A stretch of 7,149 nt of DNA. Origin: Actinomycetota bacterium. GTDB taxonomy: Bacteria > Actinomycetota > Thermoleophilia > Gaiellales > Gaiellaceae. Below the pieces are notes generated by a model, which saw only the letters and a list, made by a program, of their open reading frames with translations, did no database searches and had not been told where the DNA came from. The stretch is from positions 1-7,149 of the forward strand of contig JAFALP010000016.1 in assembly GCA_019234175.1 (NCBI GenBank), read 5' to 3'. The position numbers and the translations under genes are program-made. The stretch's first letter is position 1. Each line of letters opens with the position of its first letter. Shown here in pieces: positions 1-4,551 of this stretch.

Positions 1-608
1 AGCAGCTCGCGCCGCACGACGTCGTCACCGTCGCCAAGTCGGTCCCGCGTGTCCCCCTGGTCCGCGAGGGGCTCCGCGCCGGCGAGAAGGTGCAGGCGTG
101 GAAGCTCTTCTACTCCATGCTCCTCTATTCCGGGAACGACGACGCGCTCGCGCTCGCCATCGCCGCCGGCGGCGACAAGTGGACGTTCGTGCGGGAGATG
201 AACGACGAAGCGCACCGGCTCGGCCTCCACGACACGCACTTCGTCTCGCCGAGCGGCGTCGTGGACGTCGACAACTACTCGAGCGCCTGGGACATCGCCG
301 CGCTCTCACGCGTGGCGATGCGCAACGAGCGCTTCCGCCGGATCGTGCGGACGAAGATCATGCACGTCTCCTGGAGCGCGCCGACGTACTCCAAGGTCTA
401 CGTCAACAACAACCTGATGCTGCGCGAGTATCCGGGCGCGAACGGGATCAAGACCGGCTATACGCACAAGGCGGGCGACTGCCTCGCCGTGTCGGCGACG
501 CGCCACGGCACGACGCTCATCGCCGTGCTGCTGAACGACCCGAACATGTACGTCGACGGAACGAGGCTGCTGAACTTCGGCTTCAGTGCCGCCGCTGCGA
601 GCCCGTAG
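1..608 (+). CDS. D-alanyl-D-alanine carboxypeptidase, peptidase S11 family (5' partial)
   Basis: The reading frame is open from base 3 to the TAG at 606-608, giving 201 residues; the start lies left of the window. S11 enzymes trim the terminal D-Ala of peptidoglycan stem pentapeptides outside the membrane. Two of the three penicillin-binding motifs are visible: SGN within LLYSGNDDA (bases 129-137) and KTG within GIKTGYT (bases 450-458). Around them are typical family blocks: LRAGEKV near the window start, a MN..AHRLGL.DTHF.SPSG block, a YSSAWDIAALSR block and a late DGTRLLNFGF end. The SxxK nucleophile motif and any signal peptide must lie upstream. The protein ends soon after the catalytic domain, with no PBP5-type C-terminal domain or membrane anchor visible. 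It faces the sigma-factor gene and overlaps it by 26 bases. The family is clear; which paralogue (DacA/DacF-like) cannot be said. Confidence 0.93.
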   Translation, partial: QLAPHDVVTVAKSVPRVPLVREGLRAGEKVQAWKLFYSMLLYSGNDDALALAIAAGGDKWTFVREMNDEAHRLGLHDTHFVSPSGVVDVDNYSSAWDIAALSRVAMRNERFRRIVRTKIMHVSWSAPTYSKVYVNNNLMLREYPGANGIKTGYTHKAGDCLAVSATRHGTTLIAVLLNDPNMYVDGTRLLNFGFSAAAASP

Positions 609-1350
609 CCTCGGTCTCGTCGGCGATCTCCGCGCGGATCTTCTCGAGCGAGCGGCGGATGAGGCGGGAGACGTGCATCTGCGAAATGCCGACCTGCTGG
701 GCGATCTGCGACTGCGTCAGCCCGTCGAAGAAGCGCAGCTGGAGGATCTTGCGCTCGCGCTCGTCGAGCGCGCGGAAGCCCGGCGCGAGGACCGCCCGGT
801 CCTCGGAAACCTCGTACTGGTGCTCGATCGTCCCGATGGACTCGAGCGGGTCGAGCTCGTCCTCCCCGTCCCCGCCGCCGGACGAGAGCGACAGCGACGA
901 GTACGCGCGACCGGACTCGAGCGCCTCCACCACTTCCTCCTCCTGCGCGCCGGCGGCGCTCGCGAGCTCGGGGATCGTCGGCGAGCGGCCGAGCTGCACG
1001 GTCAGCTGCTCGACGAGCCGCGACAGTTGCACGTTCAGCTCCTGCAGGCCGCGCGGCACCCGCACCGCCCAGCCCTTGTCGCGGAAGTGCCGCTTGATCT
1101 CGCCGATGATGTTCGGCGTCGCGTACGTCGTCAGCTCGACGCCGCGGTTGACGTCGAAGCGGTCGATCGCCTTGATGAGCCCGATCGCACCGATCTGGAC
1201 GAGGTCCTCGAGCTGCTCGCCGCGGTACGAGTACCGGCGGGCGAGGGAGCGGACGAGTGACATGTACTGCTCGATGAGCTGCTCGCGCGCCTGCAGGTCG
1301 CCCTGCTCGTGGTAGCGGCGGAGGAGGATCTTGTCGTCGACGCGCGGCAC
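583..1350 (-). CDS. RNA polymerase sigma factor, SigB/SigF/SigG family
   Basis: A 255-residue alternative sigma factor of the stress/sporulation group of sigma-70, which directs RNA polymerase to its own promoter class. Region 2 spans about residues 22-92, with RYSYRGEQLEDLVQIG, the GLIKAIDRFD core-binding and -10 helix, and TTYATPNIIGEIKRHFRD. Region 3 follows with WAVRVPRGLQEL and a helical block containing GRSPTIPELA. Region 4 (about 195-240) carries LDERERKILQLRF and the helix-turn-helix LTQSQIAQQVGISQMHVSRL. The length is usual for the family. I chose the GTG at 1350, two bases after the stop of the upstream anti-sigma candidate. An in-frame GTG at 1383 would overlap that gene and has no nearby Shine-Dalgarno sequence. 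The close spacing after an RsbW-like gene and a DUF948-like gene suggests a partner-controlled stress sigma. The 3' end overlaps the convergent carboxypeptidase gene. The family is certain; the regulon is unknown. Confidence 0.95.
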   Translation of the reverse strand: MPRVDDKILLRRYHEQGDLQAREQLIEQYMSLVRSLARRYSYRGEQLEDLVQIGAIGLIKAIDRFDVNRGVELTTYATPNIIGEIKRHFRDKGWAVRVPRGLQELNVQLSRLVEQLTVQLGRSPTIPELASAAGAQEEEVVEALESGRAYSSLSLSSGGGDGEDELDPLESIGTIEHQYEVSEDRAVLAPGFRALDERERKILQLRFFDGLTQSQIAQQVGISQMHVSRLIRRSLEKIRAEIADETEATGSQRRH

Positions 1351-1352
1351 AG

Positions 1353-1718
1353 CTACCCGCCCGCCTTGCTCAGCTCGACCCACGCGCTGCCGTTGCGCTC
1401 CTCGATCTCGAACGAGTCGGTGACCGTCTCGAGGACGCGGCGGATGGTCAGCTCGTTCCCGTCGCGGTCGATCTCGTCGACGAGCGACGCCGGCAGCGGG
1501 CCGACGGTCGTGCTCAGCTTCGCGTCGTCGATGACGACGCGGACGTTCACGTCGCCGTCGTCGTCGCGTCGCGAGAGCAGCGCGTCGAGCGCGACCTGCA
1601 GGTCCTCGAGCGTGTCCATCGTCAGGTCGAGGCGCACGGCGAGGCCGCCGACGACGAGATGGATGATCGGCCTGAAGTCCTGCTGCGCCGGCACCACGAG
1701 CGTGATCTCGTCGCTCAC
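1353..1718 (-). CDS. RsbW-like anti-sigma factor candidate, degenerate GHKL fold
   Basis: A 121-residue protein starting at a GTG preceded by a strong GGAGGAGG ribosome binding site. Its layout follows RsbW/SpoIIAB-type kinase-fold anti-sigma factors. It opens with a strand (ITLVVPAQQDF), followed by a helix (RPIIHLVVGGLAVRLDL), the 'TLEDLQVALDALL' position where the N-box normally sits, two strands (VNVRVVIDDAKL), and a C-terminal LTIRRVLETVTDSFEI plus WVELSK block like the last helix and strand of RsbW. The asparagine of the N-box (ExxxN) and the DxGxG glycine box are absent, and the family is usually about 140-160 residues. ATP binding and RsbV phosphorylation are therefore unlikely. It overlaps the upstream DUF948-like gene by GTGA, and its stop is two bases from the sigma start, so the three are probably co-translated. 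The anti-sigma role is inferred from fold resemblance and position; it could instead be a structural relative that no longer binds sigma. Confidence 0.7.
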   Translation of the reverse strand: MSDEITLVVPAQQDFRPIIHLVVGGLAVRLDLTMDTLEDLQVALDALLSRRDDDGDVNVRVVIDDAKLSTTVGPLPASLVDEIDRDGNELTIRRVLETVTDSFEIEERNGSAWVELSKAGG

Positions 1719-2179
1719 GAGCCTCCTCCGGCGTCGTGGAGGTCTTCGAGCAGCTCCTGCTCGCGCCGGGCGGCGGCGTCCTTGCCGGCCTGCACCGCGT
1801 GCTTCCAGTCGCGCTTGGTCTTGAAGTCGGCGGCGCCGTACGTCAGGCCGGCGGCCAATCCGGAGACCTTCTGCACCGGCCGGGTCACGGCGTGGCTCAC
1901 CGTGCGCACGGCCGTGTCGACGCCCTCGACGGCGTCGACGGCGCTGTCGGTCATCTTGTCGACCTTGTCCAGCTGCTTGTTGACGCGATCCACGCTTCCC
2001 CCGACCTTGTTGATCACCGGCAGGATCTCCTGCTCTGCCCCTCCGATGAACGCGGAAAGACGGCCCGCGGTTCCGGCCAGGCGCACCAGCAGGTACGCGA
2101 AGCCGAGCCCGACGGCGAGCAGGAAGAGGGCGAGGGCGAGTCGCCAGAGATCCCCCCAGGTGAATGCGGCGACGAGCAT
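1715..2179 (-). CDS. DUF948-like membrane protein with a coiled region
   Basis: A 154-residue protein. Residues 9-34 form one hydrophobic helix (LWRLALALFLLAVGLGFAYLL is its core), so it should sit in the membrane with a short outside or periplasmic N-terminus. Residues 48-110 form an amphipathic helical stretch with repeated V/D/K spacing (INKVGGSVDRVNKQLDKVDK, then AVEGVDTAVRTVSHAVTRPV). This pattern is typical of DUF948/YtxG-type proteins, known in Bacillus as general stress proteins. The C-terminus is charged and rich in Lys, Arg and Glu. The ATG at 2179 lies 19 bases from the mnmA stop, with only a weak AGGAT-like ribosome site. The stop overlaps the next start as GTGA, which ties it to the anti-sigma candidate and sigma gene. 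A role in stress-related envelope biology or as an anchor or sensor for the sigma module is inference only. Confidence 0.75.
   Translation of the reverse strand: MLVAAFTWGDLWRLALALFLLAVGLGFAYLLVRLAGTAGRLSAFIGGAEQEILPVINKVGGSVDRVNKQLDKVDKMTDSAVDAVEGVDTAVRTVSHAVTRPVQKVSGLAAGLTYGAADFKTKRDWKHAVQAGKDAAARREQELLEDLHDAGGGS
1722..1729 (-). promoter_or_regulatory. Shine-Dalgarno site of the RsbW-like gene
   Basis: On the minus strand the bases read GGAGGAGG, followed after a few bases by the GTG at 1718. It lies inside the last codons of the DUF948-like gene, which ends in a Gly-Gly-Gly-Ser run partly because of this site. It decides the GTG at 1718 as the start, although the frame stays open far upstream. 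Confidence 0.85.
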
Positions 2180-2197
2180 TCCCGGCCGATCCTACCC

Positions 2198-3436
2198 TCA
2201 GGCCGCGGCGGCCACGATCCCGCAGCCCACCACCGCGTCGCCCTCGTAGAGCACGGCCGCCTGCCCGCGCGCGACGCCGAAGACGGCCTCGTCCAGCTCG
2301 AGCTCGAAGCCGTCCGCCGTCGGCGACACCGTCGCGGGGACGGTGAACGAGCGATAGCGGAGCTTTGCGTCCACGCGACCCACGGGGACATAGAGCGCAC
2401 CCTGCGCCCGAATGCGCCGCCGCGCAAGTGCTTCGTGCGGGCCGACGACGACGGTGTTCGTCGAGCCGTCCGTGTCGAGCACATACAGCGGACGCTCGGC
2501 GACGACGCCGATGCCGCGCCGCTGGCCGGGCGTGTATCCCCAGACGCCGTCGTGCGCACCGACCGCGCGGCCGGCCGCGTCGACGATGGCGCCGCGGGCG
2601 GGAGCGAGACCGTGGCGCGCGAGGAACGCTCGGTAGTCGTCGCCCGCGAGGAAGCACGCCTCCTGGCTCTCGGGCCGCTTCGCGACGGCGAGGCCGGCGC
2701 GCGCGGCCTCGGCGCGCGTCGCGTCCTTGTCCTGCTCGCCGAGCGGGAAGACGACCCGCTCGAGGTGCTCGGGGTCGAGCTGGGCGAGCATGTACGACTG
2801 GTCCTTCACGCTTGCGGCACGCGCGAGGAGCCTCCGGCCCCGATGCTCGACCGTGCGCGCGTAGTGACCGGTCGCGAGACGGTCGCAGCCTGCGCGGGTC
2901 GCGAACTCGAGCAGCTCGCGGAAGCGGAAGCTGCCGTTGCAGTGGATGCAGGGGTTGGGCGTCTCGCCGCGCGCATAGCCGTCGACGAAGCCGGTGACGA
3001 TCTCGTCGTGGAACGCCTCGCGCAGGTCGAGCGTCACGTGCGGCAGGCCGAGCCGGTGACAGGTCTCGCGCGCGGCGATGACCGCTTCCGGCGAGCAGCA
3101 CGCACGCTCGGCGTCGGGCCCTTCGGGATCGAGCCACAGCCGGAGCGTCACGCCGACCGCGTCCGGCAGCGAGCGCAGCAGTGCGACGGCGCTGTCGACG
3201 CCGCCGCTCATCGCCACCGCGGTGCGGCCTGCCTTCGCGTCGGCGCGGAAGATCGGGCCGATCGCGTTCGCGAGCGCGTCGGCGGCGAGCGTCTCCCCCG
3301 GAACGGCTGCCGCCTCGAGCAGCGTCAGGCCCGTGAGCCCGGGCACGTCGGCGTCGACGATCCGGTCGCCGTCCACGAGGAGGCGGGCGCTCGCCCACTC
3401 CCCGTCGCGGGTGGAGTCTCCGAAGGCCTCGATCAT
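2198..3436 (-). CDS. mnmA: tRNA-specific 2-thiouridylase MnmA with N-terminal extension
   Basis: MnmA adenylates and thiolates U34 of tRNA-Lys, -Glu and -Gln, giving s2U34, with sulfur relayed from a cysteine desulfurase. The PP-loop motif AMSGGVDS is at residues 75-82. The catalytic cysteines are Cys166 in NPCIHCN and Cys261 in SQEACF, equivalent to Cys102 and Cys199 of the E. coli enzyme. GHYAR (190-194), KDQSYMLAQL (211-220), GYTPGQRRGIG (300-310) and PLYVLDTDGSTNTVVVG (316-332) complete the tRNA-binding and beta-barrel parts. The protein is 412 residues against about 360-370 usually. The excess is N-terminal: about 72 residues precede the PP-loop, and residues 14-62 resemble a shortened IscU/NifU scaffold without its cysteines. 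I chose the ATG at 3436 because the residues before it look non-coding. It has no Shine-Dalgarno sequence (the bases before it are pyrimidine-rich). An in-frame ATG at 3523 is the alternative. It is preceded by a 128-base structured leader. Confidence 0.96.
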   Translation of the reverse strand: MIEAFGDSTRDGEWASARLLVDGDRIVDADVPGLTGLTLLEAAAVPGETLAADALANAIGPIFRADAKAGRTAVAMSGGVDSAVALLRSLPDAVGVTLRLWLDPEGPDAERACCSPEAVIAARETCHRLGLPHVTLDLREAFHDEIVTGFVDGYARGETPNPCIHCNGSFRFRELLEFATRAGCDRLATGHYARTVEHRGRRLLARAASVKDQSYMLAQLDPEHLERVVFPLGEQDKDATRAEAARAGLAVAKRPESQEACFLAGDDYRAFLARHGLAPARGAIVDAAGRAVGAHDGVWGYTPGQRRGIGVVAERPLYVLDTDGSTNTVVVGPHEALARRRIRAQGALYVPVGRVDAKLRYRSFTVPATVSPTADGFELELDEAVFGVARGQAAVLYEGDAVVGCGIVAAAA

Positions 3437-3458
3437 GGGAAAAAGGTGGGCCCGGAAC

Positions 3459-3542
3459 CTAGGGAACCTGTCGAAACAGGTGGGTACCCTGCCGCCGCGA
3501 AGACGGACGCGGGTTCCCTTCATGGTGCTGTTGGTTCACCAT
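3459..3542 (-). CDS. Possible 27-codon leader peptide upstream of mnmA
   Basis: An ATG at 3542 opens a 27-codon frame that stops at the TAG at 3461-3459, 22 bases before the mnmA ATG. It is in a different frame from mnmA. The peptide begins MVNQQHHEG and ends in HLFRQVP. Codons 4 and 8 are CAA and GAA, which are read by the Gln and Glu tRNAs that MnmA thiolates and which are uncommon in this GC-rich DNA. The frame spans the UUCG hairpin. There is no good Shine-Dalgarno sequence (GGGTCCGGG precedes it) and the codon usage is not clearly that of the neighbouring genes. It may be chance; I list it because of its position and codon content. Confidence 0.2.
   Translation of the reverse strand: MVNQQHHEGNPRPSSRRQGTHLFRQVP
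3466..3481 (-). repeat. Perfect 6-bp inverted repeat with UUCG tetraloop
   Basis: On the minus strand the sequence is ACCTGT-TTCG-ACAGGT. The six-base arms match perfectly around a UUCG loop, which is known to stabilise RNA hairpins. It ends 29 bases before the mnmA start codon. No uridine tract follows it directly, so it is not a classical intrinsic terminator. It lies inside a 27-codon open frame in the leader. Confidence 0.75.
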
Positions 3543-3564
3543 TCGGCCCGGACCCGCCTCCACT

Positions 3565-3954
3565 CTACCGCGTGAACCGCCATTCGATGCGCTGCGTCCC
3601 GTCCACGCGCAGGAGGTCGGCGAGCGCAGGGGTCAGGTCGAGGCCGCGCCCCGACGGCACGTGGCCGCGGTCGATGACGGTGGTGAGCACGGTGCGGTCG
3701 CCGAAACGGAGGTAGAGCTGGACGCCGCACGGGAGCACGGGCACGCCTACGCCCATGGTCGTCGTGCCGACGGCGACGCCGCACGCTGTCGGCCGCGCCG
3801 GCTTCCACGCGGCGGCGAGGGCACTCGTCCACGGGCCCGCGCCCGCGGGGAGATCCTGGTGATGCCGGTGATGGCCGACGGCGATCGCGACCGCGACGGC
3901 GAGGACCGCGAAGGCGGTGAGGTAGGCCGCCCGGCGCGCGGCCGGGGCGGTCAC
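3565..3954 (-). CDS. Small anchored or secreted double-psi beta-barrel (RlpA-like) protein
   Basis: A 129-residue protein with a positively charged start and a hydrophobic helix at residues 10-27 (YLTAFAVLAVAVAIAVG), so it is either anchored or exported. A histidine-rich spot (GHHRHHQ) follows. Residues 55-127 look like a minimal RlpA/DPBB domain: a TACG.AVG opening, a VPVLPCG turn in place of the usual 'AHrtLPfGT', a strand pair, then the hallmark VIDRGHVPSGRGLDLTPALA (93-112). The family's DRG aspartate is Asp95. The histidine of the RlpA 'AH..LP' motif is missing, so lytic transglycosylase activity is uncertain; peptidoglycan binding is an alternative. Cys58 and Cys76 could form a disulfide outside the cell. 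The GTG start overlaps the upstream membrane-protein stop as GTGA, so the two are translationally coupled. The fold assignment is fairly secure; the function is open. Confidence 0.75.
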   Translation of the reverse strand: MTAPAARRAAYLTAFAVLAVAVAIAVGHHRHHQDLPAGAGPWTSALAAAWKPARPTACGVAVGTTTMGVGVPVLPCGVQLYLRFGDRTVLTTVIDRGHVPSGRGLDLTPALADLLRVDGTQRIEWRFTR

Positions 3955-4541
3955 CCGCCGACGATGGCGCCGAAGCTCTGGCGGACGAGCTCGTCGAAGT
4001 CGACGGGCAGCGTCCCATCCGGCCCGGCGAAGTCTCGGAGATACATGAGCAGGAACGTCCGCTCCTCGTCGGCCATCGGGTCCGCGCCGGCGTGCTCGCG
4101 CGCGACGCGCTCGAGGTCCCAGATGTTCCATGTGCGCGGGGCGGCCGCCACGGGGATGGCGACGACGGGCGCGGCGACGGGTACCGGCTCCGGCGAAGGA
4201 GGCGGCGCCGCGACCGGAACGGGCGCAGGCGCAGGCTCCGGGACGACGGCGACGGCCACCGGCACCGGCTCGGGGACCGGCTCCGGTTCCGCGCGGATGA
4301 CGCGCACCGTCTGCTGCGGACCCTCCGCCACGGCGGGCGCCGGCCCCGGCAGCGTCTCCGGCGTGTGGCTCCCCCGGCCCGAGTACCACGCGACGCCTTC
4401 GACGGCGAGCACGAGGACGTAGGCGACGGCGCCGGCGCCGACGATCGACGGCCAGCCGAGGCCGGACTCGAGCGCGATGACGGGGACGGCGACGAGGAAC
4501 GCAGCCTCGACGACCGTGCGTGGGCCGAAGAGCGGCTTCAT
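3951..4541 (-). CDS. Membrane protein with Pro/Ala/Val linker and conserved C-terminal domain, function unknown
   Basis: A 196-residue protein that I cannot assign to a named family. Residues 9-25 and 31-52 are two membrane helices joined by a short loop (LESGLGWPS). Residues 60-135 form a flexible Pro/Glu/Val/Ala linker with PEPVP and PVPVA-type repeats. Residues 136-196 form a compact, probably helical domain with WNIWDLERVAREHAG, ADEERTFLLMYLRDFA and DFDELVRQSFGAI. This layout (two helices, disordered arm, small domain) puts the last domain in the cytoplasm or the periplasm depending on topology, which the sequence does not settle; the two-helix hairpin and the charged N-terminus favour the cytoplasm. 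The ATG at 4541 follows the coiled-coil gene by ten bases with a poor ribosome site. The stop overlaps the double-psi barrel gene, suggesting a shared envelope role. I have the impression that similar proteins occur in Thermoleophilia, but this is unverified. Confidence 0.8.
   Translation of the reverse strand: MKPLFGPRTVVEAAFLVAVPVIALESGLGWPSIVGAGAVAYVLVLAVEGVAWYSGRGSHTPETLPGPAPAVAEGPQQTVRVIRAEPEPVPEPVPVAVAVVPEPAPAPVPVAAPPPSPEPVPVAAPVVAIPVAAAPRTWNIWDLERVAREHAGADPMADEERTFLLMYLRDFAGPDGTLPVDFDELVRQSFGAIVGG
4140..4289 (-). repeat. Degenerate repeat encoding the Pro/Val/Ala linker
   Basis: Inside the membrane protein gene, residues 85-134 are built from imperfect copies of PEPVP, PVPVA and APVPVA, encoded by GC-rich hexamer- to nonamer-like units such as CCGGTGCCGGT. 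The repetition is visible at both DNA and protein level. Such a tract can change length by slippage without breaking the frame and gives an extended, disordered arm. Confidence 0.65.
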
Positions 4542-4551
4542 GTCCGGAAGG

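Larger units (their letters stand above)
3437..3564 (-). promoter_or_regulatory. mnmA leader region, candidate cis-regulatory RNA
   Basis: The 128 bases between the stop of the double-psi barrel gene and the mnmA ATG are the only sizeable gap in an otherwise gapless minus-strand gene run. Read on the minus strand they contain GGGAACC (3518 to 3512), the UUCG-looped hairpin (3481 to 3466), two AGGTTCC copies nine bases apart (ending at 3463 and 3454), the palindrome GGGTACCC, a T5 run (3444-3440) and then CCC-ATG. GGGAACC can pair with either GGTTCC copy, and the first of these overlaps the hairpin's 3' arm, so alternative folds are possible. I see no convincing sigma-70 -35/-10 pair, no SigB-type promoter and no known riboswitch core. 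A promoter is likely somewhere here but cannot be placed. Regulation is inference. Confidence 0.4.

Noticed and set aside
1351..1383. Sigma factor starting at the GTG at 1383
   Set aside because: It would lie inside the anti-sigma gene with no close ribosome site and adds residues not typical of the family; the GTG at 1350 sits right after that gene's stop.
2189..2197. GGGTA on the minus strand just after the mnmA stop, like a SigB/SigF -10 box for the DUF948 gene
   Set aside because: No GTTT-type -35 box lies 12-17 bases upstream, and the match is only five bases in GC-rich DNA.
3437..3466. Hairpin followed by a T5 run as an intrinsic terminator before mnmA
   Set aside because: Twenty-one bases separate the UUCG hairpin from the T5 run, and the bases directly before the T run form only a three-pair stem.
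3482..3489. GGGTACCC in the mnmA leader as a SigB-type -10 box on either strand
   Set aside because: It is palindromic, and neither strand has a GTTT -35 box at the right distance; it is better explained as part of the leader.
3437..3523. Longer MnmA starting at the ATG at 3523
   Set aside because: The extra 29 residues are Arg/Phe-rich, match nothing in the family, and are encoded by the structured, less GC-biased leader. It cannot be fully excluded because the ATG at 3436 has no Shine-Dalgarno sequence.
3440..3540. tRNA or small SRP RNA gene in the mnmA leader, suggested by GGTTCC and hairpin elements
   Set aside because: There is no T-loop GGTTCGA, acceptor stem or anticodon arm, and no conserved SRP RNA apical motif.
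1736..3715. Very long plus-strand open frame opposite mnmA and neighbours
   Set aside because: It is the antisense shadow of high-GC genes, with low-complexity Arg/Ala/Val-rich sequence and no recognisable domain.
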